Below are positions 1 to 8,580 of a DNA stretch of 64,000 nt, piece by piece. The notes below the pieces were generated by a model. It was not told the DNA's origin, searched no databases, and saw only the letters and a program-made list of their open reading frames with translations. Made by a program: the position numbers and the translations under genes. Position 1 is the stretch's first letter, and every line of letters begins with the position of its first letter. Source of the DNA: Bryobacteraceae bacterium (lineage in GTDB: Bacteria > Acidobacteriota > Terriglobia > Bryobacterales > Bryobacteraceae); assembly GCA_026002875.1 (NCBI GenBank), contig BPGE01000001.1:3410001-3474000 (forward strand), read 5' to 3'.

Positions 1-975
1 GTCCGTCACCCGGACGCTGTTGTTGGCGTTCTGGAAGAAGATCGACGAATACGCCTCGCCGTCGATGCTCGGATCGTATCCGGCTTCAATCAGCGTGTGC
101 GCCTTGCGCTCCTCCTTCGCCTTGCACCAGATGAACTGCTCGATGTCGGGATGGTCGGCGTTCAGGATCACCATCTTCGCCGCCCGCCGCGTCTTGCCGC
201 CGCTCTTGATCACGCCGGCGAAAGCGTCGAAGCCCTTCATGAACGACAGCGGTCCCGACGCCCGCCCGCCGCCCCACAGCGGGCAGTTCTCTTCGCGCAG
301 CGTCGAAAGGTTCGTGCCCGTCCCGGAGCCGAACTTGAACAGCATCCCCTCGGTCTTGGCCAGCTCCAGAATCGACTCCAGCGAGTCCTGCACCGAGTTG
401 ATGAAGCACGCCGAGCACTGCGGCTTGTGCACGCTCCGGTCCAGCTTCCTGATCGTGTCCGTCGCTTCGTCGTAGTACCAGCCGTAGCCGCGGTTCTCTT
501 CCTTCACCCCCACGTTGAACCACACCGGCGAGTTGAAGCACGCCTTCTGCGTCAGCATCAGGTGGGCCAGCTCGTTGCGGAAGTTCGCCGCGTCCTCCAG
601 CGAGCGGAAGTAGCGGCCCTCGATGCCCCACTCCGTGATCGTGTCCACGACCCGGTGCACCAGCTGCTTGACGCTCGTCTCCCGCTCCGGCGTCCCCAGC
701 CGCCCGTGGAAGTACTTCGACGCGACGATGTTGGTGGCCGTCTGCGACCAGTCCGCCGGCACCTCCACATCCTTCTGCTCGAAGATCACCGCCCCTTTGT
801 CGTTGCCGATTGTCGCCGTCCGCAGTTCCCAGCGGATTTCGTCATATGGAGTCTTGCCCGGCTCCAGCCTGGCCGTGAAATACCGGGGGAATGACACCCC
901 CATGCGCTCTTCTTTCCGCAGGTTCCTCCGCAGTGACCGCACCTGCGCGCTTACGTCAACGCTCAGCTGTCCCAT
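1..975 (-). CDS. nrdJ: Adenosylcobalamin-dependent (class II) ribonucleotide reductase, N-terminal part
   Basis: Makes deoxyribonucleotides from ribonucleotides with a B12-generated radical, in the cytoplasm. The gene runs off the window edge: 325 codons are present, starting with MGQLSVDVSAQ. The visible part carries landmarks of the class II family: KACFNSPVWFNVG, the cysteine-containing PQCSACFINSVQDS, FKFGSGTGTNLS and the GGKTRRAAKMV stretch followed by HPDIEQFIWCK. The start ATG at 975 is preceded by a weak GGAGAAA-type ribosome site. The cofactor-binding and C-terminal redox cysteines lie outside the window. It is transcribed alone and away from thrB, from a promoter with NrdR-like boxes about 90 bp upstream. 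Family assignment is firm; whether other reductase classes exist in the genome cannot be told. Confidence 0.93.
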   Translation of the reverse strand, partial: MGQLSVDVSAQVRSLRRNLRKEERMGVSFPRYFTARLEPGKTPYDEIRWELRTATIGNDKGAVIFEQKDVEVPADWSQTATNIVASKYFHGRLGTPERETSVKQLVHRVVDTITEWGIEGRYFRSLEDAANFRNELAHLMLTQKACFNSPVWFNVGVKEENRGYGWYYDEATDTIRKLDRSVHKPQCSACFINSVQDSLESILELAKTEGMLFKFGSGTGTNLSTLREENCPLWGGGRASGPLSFMKGFDAFAGVIKSGGKTRRAAKMVILNADHPDIEQFIWCKAKEERKAHTLIEAGYDPSIDGEAYSSIFFQNANNSVRVTD

Positions 976-1059
976 CCGATTTCTCCTGTCTCTATTGTCC
1001 CGAAGATCGCCCCAGGGGATGAAGACCGTTTCATCCGGCTGTGATAGGGGGCAATGGAA

Positions 1060-1112
1060 ACAATACCCCAAGATCTTGTGGTCAGTCAACAAAAATCTTC
1101 AATATGCTGTAT
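1060..1112 (-). promoter_or_regulatory. nrdJ promoter with two NrdR-like boxes
   Basis: On the minus strand a -35 like TTGACT (1084-1089) and a -10 like TATTGT (1060-1065) are 18 bp apart. The spacer is filled by a 16-bp near-palindrome at 1066-1081 with the perfect core CAAGATCTTG. A second, weaker 16-bp match lies at 1097-1112 (core CAATATGCTG read on plus). The box centres are 31 bp apart. NrdR repressor sites are known to occur as two 16-bp boxes about three helical turns apart in ribonucleotide reductase promoters, so dATP/ATP-sensed repression by NrdR is inferred. The first box fits the consensus better than the second. Confidence 0.55.
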
Positions 1113-1205
1113 GTCGTTGAATCCTGAGGCGGTTACTGCCCCCCCAGCAGACACCACTCCCTCCCACCGGCAGGAGGTGCCTTCCGCGGCCGTCCGCAGA
1201 CCCCC

Positions 1206-2111
1206 TCACAGCCCGTGCATCAGGTCGTATCCGTGGTCGGGAATGTGGGCGGGCAGAATCTCGCTCTGATGGCCGTGACGCAGGAAAATCTCGCGCATTT
1301 TCTCGATCACGGCTTCGTAGCCGCGCTCGTAAAACACCAGCACGCTCGGTCCTGCGCCCGACAGCGCGCAGCCCAGCAGCCCCGGCTCGCGCAGCTCGAG
1401 CATCTCCTTGAGTCCCGGCACCAGCGGCGCCCGGTAAGGCTGGTGCAGCCGGTCCATCAGCGCCTCGTGGAAGGCGTCCGTCGTCTGCGTCAGCATCGCG
1501 GCGATCAGCAGCGCCGACCGCTGGATGTTGAACACGGCGTCCTCGCGCGAATACATCTTCGGCAGCACCGCCCGCGCTTCGCTCGTGGGCAGGATGAAGT
1601 CCGGCACCACGATCGCCACCCCGTACCGCGCCGGCAGCTGCATCCGGACGGCGCGCGTCACCCCGCCGCTGTCGATGGCGCTGGCGACGATCGATCCCAG
1701 CACCGCCGCGCTGACGTTGTCCGGGTGGCCTTCGATCCGCGCCGCTTCATCGAGGATCCGGTGCCGGTCCCATTCCAGCTGCAGGATCTCGTCCGCGATC
1801 ACCACGCCCGCCACCAGCGCCGCCGCCGACGACCCGAGCCCCTTGCCGATCGGAATATCGTTGCGGATCTCGAGCTCGATCGCAGGCATCGGACGTCCCA
1901 GGTGCTCGGCCACCTGCAGCGCCGTCTGCCAGATCAGATTGTCCCCGCCCAGGCTGATCAGGCCGGCGTCGCGGCCTTCCGCCCGGATCTTCAGCGTCTC
2001 GGCAGGCCGGAAACGGCACTCCAGGTAAATGCTCAGCGCCATGCCCAGCGCGTCGAAGCCCGGGCCGAGATTGGCGCTGGTGGCCGGGACGCGGACTTCG
2101 GTCCAGCTCAT
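1206..2111 (-). CDS. thrB: Homoserine kinase
   Basis: Phosphorylates L-homoserine with ATP in threonine synthesis (cytoplasm). The 301-residue protein is of normal length for this GHMP-kinase family. Visible motifs are the N-terminal VPATSANLGPGFDALG, the ATP loop PIGKGLGSSAAALVAG, the EGHPDNVSAAVLG helix and the C-terminal GCALSGAGPSVLVF loop. The ATG at 2111 overlaps the TGA of the upstream oxidoreductase gene (ATGA, 2108-2111), so translation is probably coupled. Neither thrC nor a homoserine dehydrogenase is nearby, so the threonine pathway is not clustered here. Nothing looks damaged. Confidence 0.93.
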   Translation of the reverse strand: MSWTEVRVPATSANLGPGFDALGMALSIYLECRFRPAETLKIRAEGRDAGLISLGGDNLIWQTALQVAEHLGRPMPAIELEIRNDIPIGKGLGSSAAALVAGVVIADEILQLEWDRHRILDEAARIEGHPDNVSAAVLGSIVASAIDSGGVTRAVRMQLPARYGVAIVVPDFILPTSEARAVLPKMYSREDAVFNIQRSALLIAAMLTQTTDAFHEALMDRLHQPYRAPLVPGLKEMLELREPGLLGCALSGAGPSVLVFYERGYEAVIEKMREIFLRHGHQSEILPAHIPDHGYDLMHGL

Positions 2112-3130
2112 GCGCCTGCCAGCCGCACCGCCCGCCCGCTGCGGCAGCTCTCGTAAATGCCGAGCACGATCTCCAGCGCCTTCAGCCCTTCCTCGCCCGA
2201 CACCAGCGGCTGCGTGCGGTTTTTCACCGCATTGCCGAAGTCGAGGAACTGGCGCTCGAACGGCGTCAGCGGAATCGCCATCGGGTCGCTCGCCCCGCTC
2301 ATCACCTGCTTCTCCACGGGCGCCGGCTCGCCCGCGTCGTTCTCCACGTCCCACGTGGTCAGCTTGTCGCCCGTGAACACGCACGTGCCCTTGGTTCCAT
2401 GGATCTCGATCCGCTCCGGGTAGCCCGGCCAGAATGCCGTTGAAGACTGGATCACGCCTGTCGCGCCGCTCGTGTATTTCATCACCGCGCAGATGACGTC
2501 CTCGCTCTCGATCTTGTGCCGCGCCCCGAGCTGCCAGTAGCCGAACACCTCGGCCACGCCGCCCGTCAGGTAGTTCAGCACGTCCACCTGATGCACGGCC
2601 TGGTTGATCAGCGCGCCGCCGCCTTCCACCGCCCAGCTGCCCTTGATCGGCCGCGAGTAATACGCCTCGCTCCGCCACCACTTCACATACGCGTCCGCCT
2701 GCAGGATGCGCCCCAGCCGCCCCTGCGCGATCGCCTTCTTCACGAAGATCGTCGAGTCGTCGAAGCGGTGCTGGCTCACCACCCCGAGCACGACGCCCGC
2801 GTTGCGCGCCACTTCGATCATCTTCCGCGCCGTCTCCAGGTTCGTCGAGATCGGCTTCTGCACCTGCACGGCCTTGCCGTGTCTGGCTGCGATCTCCAGC
2901 GGCTGGAGACGGAAGTCGGGAAACGTGCAGACATCGACGAAATCCACTTCCGGATCGCTGCACAGCTCTTCGTACGACGCGACAAAGCGGCAGCCGTACT
3001 GCGCGGCGAATTTCTCGCCCGCTTCCGGCGAGATGTCGGTGCAGACCGTGACCTTGTACCCGATGTTGCTGTACGCCTGGGCGTGCTTGTGGCTGATGGC
3101 GCCCGTTCCGATGATGCCGACGCGAAGCAT
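2108..3130 (-). CDS. Gfo/Idh/MocA-family NAD(P)-dependent oxidoreductase
   Basis: A 340-residue sugar or cyclitol dehydrogenase-like enzyme. The N-terminal Rossmann fold starts with VGIIGTGAISHKHAQAY; the nucleotide-proximal lysine motif appears as VQVQKPIS, and the C-terminal domain contains GGGALINQAVHQVD with the histidine and aspartate typical of the active site. No signal peptide is visible, so it should be cytoplasmic. It is the first gene of a two-gene unit with thrB, which overlaps its stop codon. The substrate cannot be deduced; such enzymes are strongly expanded in carbohydrate-degrading acidobacteria and planctomycetes. Family certain, substrate unknown. Confidence 0.85.
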   Translation of the reverse strand: MLRVGIIGTGAISHKHAQAYSNIGYKVTVCTDISPEAGEKFAAQYGCRFVASYEELCSDPEVDFVDVCTFPDFRLQPLEIAARHGKAVQVQKPISTNLETARKMIEVARNAGVVLGVVSQHRFDDSTIFVKKAIAQGRLGRILQADAYVKWWRSEAYYSRPIKGSWAVEGGGALINQAVHQVDVLNYLTGGVAEVFGYWQLGARHKIESEDVICAVMKYTSGATGVIQSSTAFWPGYPERIEIHGTKGTCVFTGDKLTTWDVENDAGEPAPVEKQVMSGASDPMAIPLTPFERQFLDFGNAVKNRTQPLVSGEEGLKALEIVLGIYESCRSGRAVRLAGA

Positions 3131-3246
3131 GATGAACCTCCCTGGGACTGATGAAACCCCTAGGATATCAGCGGGCGCGGCGGGGCGTCGCCGCGCGGCC
3201 CGCTGCTGTTCACGCCTCTGTCACGGCGCGGTGGTATCCATGGAGT

Positions 3247-4350
3247 ATGTTCCGAAGCAGGCTTTTCTGGATTCCGGTTCTGACCGTCATCATCGGCCTG
3301 CTGCCGCTCGGCGCGCAGCAGGAAATGGTCCGCCGCCACCGCCCCATGCCGAAAGCGGGCGATTACCTGGTCCTCAAGGCCGATCTGCACATGCACACCG
3401 TCTTCTCCGACGGCCAGGTCTGGCCCACGACGCGCGTGATGGAAGCCTGGCGCGAAGATCTCGACGTCATCGCCATCACCGATCACGACGACTACCGGCC
3501 CAATGAGAAGGACGTCAGCATGGACCTCTCGCGGCCGTACGAAATCGCCCGGCCCATCGCCGAAGGCCTCGGCATCGTCATCGTGCCCGGCGTCGAAATC
3601 ACCAAGGGAGACATCCACTTCAACGCCCTCTTCATCCGGGACCACAACGCCTTCCGCGGCAAGGAGCTGATCACGGCGCTCACGGAAGCCAAAAAGCAGG
3701 GCGCGTTCTCCTTCTGGAACCATCCGGGCTGGAAGGGCAAGGCCGAATGGTGGCCGGTCATCGCCACGGCTTACTCCGACAAGCTTTTCCAGGGCATCGA
3801 ACTGCTCAACGGCCCCGTCTACTACGAAGAAGCGCGCCAGTGGATCGGCCAGTACGGCCTCACCGTGATGGGCAACTCCGACATCCACAACGCCTCGTTG
3901 CCCGAAGATCCCCGCACGGTAAACCTCGTGCTCGCAAAAGAGCGGAGCGTCGAGGGCGTCCGCGAGGCCCTGCATGCGGGCCGCACCATCGCCTGGGACG
4001 GCAGCCGCCGCCTGATTGGCAAGCGTGAATGGCTCGAGACGCTCGTCCGCGCCTACCTTCAGGCGCCGCGCGAGGTGCGCTTCACGCCGGGCTTCTGGTA
4101 CAACGGTCTCGCCCTGCGCAACGACTCGGCCCTCGCCTTCGAACTGAAACCGGTCGAAGCGCCGAAGTGGATGGAAGCGCTGTCCACCGTCGTTCCGCCG
4201 CGCTCCACCACCGTCGTGCAGCTCCGTCTCAACCGGGACGCTCCGAAGAACCCCGGCCGCGTCACCGTGCGCATGGAGGTCTCCAATACGCTGGTCACGG
4301 AAACGGGGGTTCCGCTGGTCCTGCCCTTCGAGTTCGAACTGAAACCGTAG
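3247..4350 (+). CDS. Exported PHP-domain (metal-dependent phosphoesterase-like) protein
   Basis: A 367-residue protein. The chosen ATG at 3247 gives a signal peptide (MFRSRLFWIPVLTVIIGLL, ending near AQQ); the reading frame is open further upstream but that extension lacks a plausible leader. The PHP metal-binding set is visible: DLHMHTVFSDG, AITDHDDY, VPGVEITKGD, FWNHPGWKG and MGNSDIH. A C-terminal beta-rich part of about 90 residues follows. PHP proteins of this kind hydrolyse phosphoesters with two or three metal ions; the natural substrate is unknown. It is divergent from the Gfo/Idh gene and ends 8 bp from the convergent neighbour. Confidence 0.8.
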   Translation: MFRSRLFWIPVLTVIIGLLPLGAQQEMVRRHRPMPKAGDYLVLKADLHMHTVFSDGQVWPTTRVMEAWREDLDVIAITDHDDYRPNEKDVSMDLSRPYEIARPIAEGLGIVIVPGVEITKGDIHFNALFIRDHNAFRGKELITALTEAKKQGAFSFWNHPGWKGKAEWWPVIATAYSDKLFQGIELLNGPVYYEEARQWIGQYGLTVMGNSDIHNASLPEDPRTVNLVLAKERSVEGVREALHAGRTIAWDGSRRLIGKREWLETLVRAYLQAPREVRFTPGFWYNGLALRNDSALAFELKPVEAPKWMEALSTVVPPRSTTVVQLRLNRDAPKNPGRVTVRMEVSNTLVTETGVPLVLPFEFELKP

Positions 4351-4358
4351 CGCCCGCC

Positions 4359-5225
4359 TCAGCGCCGCGCCGCCCGCGCCATCCGGCTTTCGATGTGGCG
4401 GGCGATCCGGCGGTGATCTTGCGCGTTGCGAATCCGGCTCTCGAAGAATCCGCACAGGAACACGGCAGGCGCCTCTTCCAGCAGCGGCCTGGCATCGCGT
4501 GCGCGGCCGAAGCCGAACACCGTCATCCCGTCCGCCGCTTCCAGCCCCGGGCGGCTCGCGCCCATCACGCCGAACGACGCCGGTGCGCCCTTCTGGCCCA
4601 GCCTCGCCACCCAGAAGACCCGCGGCTCATCCTCCGCGCCGAAATACGCCCAGCGCCACGCGCCCAGGCTGCGCCCTCCCGCCAGGAAGTCCGGCATCTC
4701 CCGCACCGGCCCGGCTTCCTCGTTGCCCCAATACCATCGGGCCGGCGCGTAGCGTCCTCCGGGCACGCCCTCGTACAGAAACCAGTAGGGCTCCGGGCCT
4801 TTCTTCTCGATCTCCAGCACGGCATGGCTGTCTTCGAATCGCCATTGCCAGCGCCACGAACCATCCTGCGTCTCGGTCACAATCCGGCCGCCATCCACGC
4901 GGCTTCTGCAGTGCGTGAAGCCGGGATGGCCCGCGCCCGATTTCTCTCCGCCAAAAACGAGGTTCGGCAAGCCGCGGTAAGAAGAGGCCGCCGAAGCGGG
5001 CGTCACGTTCCACGGCTCGCGCCGGAAACCGATCCAGTCGCGGCCGTCCCGGTCCACAATGCGGCTGAAGCCCCCGCCCGCGGCGTCGTACCACCACTCC
5101 GCGGCGGCCGTCTTCACGACAAAGTGCTCCGCCGATTCGTAGGAAGCCGGGCGGATGCGCACCTGGCCCCAGGCTGCCATGGCAGCCAGTGCGATCCACG
5201 CCGCCGGGCGCCTTCCGCTTGCCAT
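4359..5225 (-). CDS. Hypothetical exported protein
   Basis: A 288-residue protein beginning MASGRRPAAWIALAAMAAWG, a likely signal peptide with cleavage near WGQ. The rest is rich in Trp, Gly and charged residues and looks like a beta-sandwich (for example EWWYDAAGGGFSRIVDRDG and WRWQWRFEDSHAVLEIEKK), reminiscent of carbohydrate-active or aldose-epimerase-like folds, but I recognise no family. The start at 5225 is preferred because an AGG-type ribosome site lies just before it; an ATG at 5252 is also in frame. It sits between an exported PHP protein and a DUF5060 protein, so a role in carbohydrate handling outside the cytoplasm is plausible but unproven. Confidence 0.6.
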   Translation of the reverse strand: MASGRRPAAWIALAAMAAWGQVRIRPASYESAEHFVVKTAAAEWWYDAAGGGFSRIVDRDGRDWIGFRREPWNVTPASAASSYRGLPNLVFGGEKSGAGHPGFTHCRSRVDGGRIVTETQDGSWRWQWRFEDSHAVLEIEKKGPEPYWFLYEGVPGGRYAPARWYWGNEEAGPVREMPDFLAGGRSLGAWRWAYFGAEDEPRVFWVARLGQKGAPASFGVMGASRPGLEAADGMTVFGFGRARDARPLLEEAPAVFLCGFFESRIRNAQDHRRIARHIESRMARAARR

Positions 5226-5288
5226 CCACCCTGATTCTACGTTTCGAGGCATGCGGTATGATGGCGGTTCCCGAGATCAGGAGGTGAA

Positions 5289-7091
5289 ATGCTGCTGCGC
5301 GCCTGTCTTCTTCTGGCCTTGCCCGGCCTGCTTTCGGCGCAGAGAGTGTCGGGCGAACTGAAGCTCTGGCACAGGGTCACGGTCTCTTTCGACGGTCCCG
5401 AAACGTCTGAAGACGCCACGCCCAACCCGTTCACCGATTTCCGCCTGACGGTGGAATTCCGCCACGCGGCGAGCGGACGCTCCGTGCGCGTGCCCGGCTT
5501 CTACGCCGCCGATGGCAACGCCGCCGAGACCTCCGCGTCGAAAGGCCGCGTCTGGCAGGCGCGCTTCATGCCGGACGCGGAAGGAGAGTGGACCTTCCGC
5601 GCCTCTTTCCGGCAGGGGCCTTGGATCGCCATCGATCCCGCTCCGGACGCCGGCGCCCCGGCCGCGTTCGACGGCGCGCAGGGCCGCTTCACGGTCGGGC
5701 CCACGGATAAAAAGGCGCCCGACTTCCGCGCCAGGGGCCTGCTCCGATACACCGGCGAACACTACCTGAAATTCGCCGGAAGCGGCGAATATTTCCTGAA
5801 AGGCGGCGCCGACAGCCCGGAGAATTTCCTTGCCTATTTCGAGTTCGACGGCACCTACGACCTCGACGCCGCCTTTAACGAGGGCCAGAGCACCACCGGG
5901 AAACCGTTCGTGCACCGTTACGAGCCTCACGTCCGCGACTGGAAGCCCGGCGATCCCGTCTGGCAGAAGACCAAAGGGAAAGGCATCATCGGCGCCCTGA
6001 ATTATCTCGCCTCAAAAGGAATGAACAGTGTCTATTTCCTCACCTACAACATTGACGGGGGCGACGGAAAAGACACCTGGCCCTGGACGGCGCCCGATGT
6101 CCGCGACCGCTTTGACACAAGCAAACTCGCCCAGTGGGAGATCGTCTTCTCGCACATGACGAAGCTCGGGCTCATGCTCCATGTCATCACCCAGGAGACC
6201 GAAAACGACCGCAGGCTCGGCGGCAGCCCGGGTCTCAATCACGTCCGCAAGCTCTACCTCCGCGAACTTGTGGCCCGCTTCGCCCACCATCCCGCGCTCA
6301 TCTGGAACCTCGGCGAAGAAAACAACACCCCGGATCCGGACCGCAAGGCCATCGCCGCCTGGATCCGCGATCTCGACCCTTACGATCACCCCATCGGCGT
6401 CCATACCCATCTGAACGCCGCACGGCGCTTCTACAACGGCATCCTGGGCGATCCGCGCTTCGAAGTGAGCTCCATCCAGTCCGACATGGCCTTCTATCAC
6501 GAAGAGACCGTTGAGCTGCGCCGCCGCTCGGCAGAGGCTGGCCGCAGATGGGCCATCTTCCACGATGAGCAGTCGCCCGCCGACATGGGCGTGCTGCCCG
6601 ACAGCGAAGACCCGGACCATGACATCCCGCGGATCGAAGCGCTGTGGGGCAACCTGATGGGAGGCGGCTCGGGCGTCGAGTGGTATTTCGGCTACCGCTT
6701 CCCGCACATGGATCTCGACTGCGAAGACTGGCGCACTCGAGACCGCATGTGGGACCAGACGCGCATTGCGCTCGAGTTCTTCCACCGCTATCTGCCGTTC
6801 TGGGAGATGGAGCCGGTCTATCCGCCCTTCCGTGTCGCGGAGGGTTCGCCGGCGCGCGTTCTGGCGAAAATCGGCGAGATCTACGCCATTCACTTCCCGC
6901 GCGGCGGCTCCGTGCAGATCGCCCTCCCCGAGGGCAACTACACCGTGCACTGGTTCAACCCGCGCACGGGCGGCGAACTGCTTCAGGGAGACGTGCGCGA
7001 ACTGCAGGGCGGCAAACTGCGCCGCTGGCTCGGACTTCCGCCATCGGACCGCTCGCGCGACTGGGTGGCGCTGATCCGCAGGAAACGCTAG
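5289..7091 (+). CDS. DUF5060-containing glycoside hydrolase-like secreted protein
   Basis: A 600-residue protein with a signal peptide (MLLRACLLLALPGLLSAQ). An N-terminal beta-sandwich of the DUF5060 type (about residues 20-125, with LWHRVTVSFDGPE and WQARFMPDAEGEWTFRASF) precedes a TIM-barrel-like region with GMNSVYFLTYNIDGGDG and HPALIWNLGEENNTPD, where a glutamate follows Asn-Leu-Gly as in clan A-like catalytic loops. A C-terminal beta domain (about 520-600, FPRGGSVQIALPEGNYTVHW) resembles the collagen-binding-like domain often found with DUF5060. A perfect AGGAGGTG ribosome site precedes the ATG. Probably a periplasmic or outer-membrane glycan hydrolase; substrate unknown. Confidence 0.75.
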   Translation: MLLRACLLLALPGLLSAQRVSGELKLWHRVTVSFDGPETSEDATPNPFTDFRLTVEFRHAASGRSVRVPGFYAADGNAAETSASKGRVWQARFMPDAEGEWTFRASFRQGPWIAIDPAPDAGAPAAFDGAQGRFTVGPTDKKAPDFRARGLLRYTGEHYLKFAGSGEYFLKGGADSPENFLAYFEFDGTYDLDAAFNEGQSTTGKPFVHRYEPHVRDWKPGDPVWQKTKGKGIIGALNYLASKGMNSVYFLTYNIDGGDGKDTWPWTAPDVRDRFDTSKLAQWEIVFSHMTKLGLMLHVITQETENDRRLGGSPGLNHVRKLYLRELVARFAHHPALIWNLGEENNTPDPDRKAIAAWIRDLDPYDHPIGVHTHLNAARRFYNGILGDPRFEVSSIQSDMAFYHEETVELRRRSAEAGRRWAIFHDEQSPADMGVLPDSEDPDHDIPRIEALWGNLMGGGSGVEWYFGYRFPHMDLDCEDWRTRDRMWDQTRIALEFFHRYLPFWEMEPVYPPFRVAEGSPARVLAKIGEIYAIHFPRGGSVQIALPEGNYTVHWFNPRTGGELLQGDVRELQGGKLRRWLGLPPSDRSRDWVALIRRKR

Positions 7092-7101
7092 TTTGGAAAC
7101 C

Positions 7102-7926
7102 ATGCGAGTCACCAGACGCGCCCTGCTGGCCGCGCCCGCCGCCGCGCGGGCCCGCGGAAAGAACCTCCGCATCGGCGTGATGGACGGCGTGGCGCTGGCC
7201 CCGTCCGATCCCGAATCCGTCGCCGTGGCCGCGCGCGCCGGCTGCGAGGGCATCCAGGTGACGCTCGGCCGCCAGACCACCGCCGGCCATCTCGTCATGG
7301 CCGCGCCCGAGCGCCAGCGCGCCTTCCTCGCCGCGTCGAAGATTCACCGCGTGCCCATCGTCTCCACCTACATCGACATCCTGCACGTCCACTGTCTGAA
7401 GAACGACCGCGAGGCGCTGCGCTGGGCCGCCGAAGGAATCGAGATCACGCGGAAGCTCGACGCCCGCATCCTGATGCTCGTCTTCTTCGGCAAGTGCGCG
7501 CTGGAAACGCGCGAGGAGATGGATGCCGTCGTGGGGCCGCTCAAAGAGCTTGCGCGCGAAGCCGAACGCGCCAGAGTCATCCTCGGCTTTGAGAACACGA
7601 TCCGCGCCGAAGACGACATCCGCATCCTCGACGCCGTCGGCTCGCGCGCATTGCAGGTTTACTACGACATCGGCAATGCGACCAACCTGTATCACGAAGA
7701 TCCCCTCCAGGCCCTGCGCCTGCTGGGCCGCAACCGCATCTGCCAGGTGCATGTCAAGGACAAGGGCTACCTTGGCGAGGGAGCCGTGGACGTGGCGGGA
7801 GCGGTGAAAGTGCTGGAGGAGATCGGCTGGCGCGGCTGGCTCGTGCTCGAAACCGGCGCCCCGTCGAAGAACAGGGAAGAAGACCTGAAGCGGAACGCCG
7901 CCTATCTGCGCCGCCTCGTCGGCTGA
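7102..7926 (+). CDS. Sugar phosphate isomerase/epimerase (xylose isomerase-like TIM barrel)
   Basis: A 274-residue AP-endonuclease-2-like TIM barrel. The ATG at 7102 gives MRVTRRALLAAPAAARARG, a short twin-arginine-like leader; a TTG nine bases upstream is an alternative. Conserved features include ILGFENTIRAEDD, VYYDIGNATNLYHEDP and ICQVHVKDKGYLGEG, matching the metal-binding glutamate, aspartate and histidine positions of the family. It begins about 10 bp after the DUF5060 gene and is probably co-transcribed with it, which fits a sugar-processing role. Such proteins act as epimerases, isomerases or dehydratases, so the exact reaction is open. Confidence 0.8.
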   Translation: MRVTRRALLAAPAAARARGKNLRIGVMDGVALAPSDPESVAVAARAGCEGIQVTLGRQTTAGHLVMAAPERQRAFLAASKIHRVPIVSTYIDILHVHCLKNDREALRWAAEGIEITRKLDARILMLVFFGKCALETREEMDAVVGPLKELAREAERARVILGFENTIRAEDDIRILDAVGSRALQVYYDIGNATNLYHEDPLQALRLLGRNRICQVHVKDKGYLGEGAVDVAGAVKVLEEIGWRGWLVLETGAPSKNREEDLKRNAAYLRRLVG

Positions 7927-7937
7927 GGGCCAGGGCG

Positions 7938-8561
7938 TCAGTCGAACAGATACCGCGCCAGCATCCGTTTCAGCTCTTCCAGAATCCTCCCGCGCTCCGC
8001 CTCCGTGGGTTGCGCGTACGCGAAAGCGATCATCCGCTCGCCGGTCTCGATCGCCATCCGCAGGCGCAGATCGAGCGTCTCGGAATCCCGCACGCCCAGC
8101 TTCCGCCGCATGAACGCCCGCAGCAGCCCCGCCGGACCCGCCCCCGGCTGCGCCTGCGAGTCGCGCGCCAGAGCCGAGATGTGGCCGCCAAGCGCCAGCG
8201 TGCGGAAGTCCGGGTGCGTGTCCAGATACTCGATATAGGCATCGAGAAGACGGGCCAGAAACTCCGGCCCGCTCCGGAAAGCGGACTTCAGCAGCACCTT
8301 CGCCATGCGCGCACGGAAGTCCTCCATATGCCGCACCGCAACGGCGTCGAGGATGGCCTGCTTGTCCGGAAAGAAGCGGTACAGCGCGCCGACCGAGAGG
8401 CCGGCTTCGGCCGCGATGCGCGTCGTGTTCACCTCCTCGAGCGGCAGGCGCTCGAGCAGCGCGGAGCAGGCGCGCAGCACCGCCTCCACCGTCGACGCGC
8501 CCCGCCTCTGCACGGGCGCGCGCCGCACGGGGAGCCGCTTCCCGCTGGATTCCGCATTCAT
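7938..8561 (-). CDS. TetR/AcrR-family transcriptional regulator
   Basis: A 207-residue regulator. The N-terminal helix-turn-helix is clear at about residues 21-70 (RIAAEAGLSVGALYRFFPDK is the recognition segment), followed by an all-helical C-terminal ligand and dimerisation domain. It lies 19 bp downstream of the DUF1080 gene on the same strand, so it may be transcribed with it. TetR proteins usually repress neighbouring genes and release DNA on binding a small ligand; here no operator was identified and the ligand is unknown. The gene converges on the epimerase gene with an 11-bp gap. Confidence 0.85.
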   Translation of the reverse strand: MNAESSGKRLPVRRAPVQRRGASTVEAVLRACSALLERLPLEEVNTTRIAAEAGLSVGALYRFFPDKQAILDAVAVRHMEDFRARMAKVLLKSAFRSGPEFLARLLDAYIEYLDTHPDFRTLALGGHISALARDSQAQPGAGPAGLLRAFMRRKLGVRDSETLDLRLRMAIETGERMIAFAYAQPTEAERGRILEELKRMLARYLFD

Positions 8562-8580
8562 CCGGCTTCCGGGGCCGCCT

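Noticed and set aside
976-1205. Cobalamin riboswitch before nrdJ
   Set aside because: Expected because the enzyme needs B12, but no B12-box-like sequence was seen and the leader after the predicted start is only about 80 nt.
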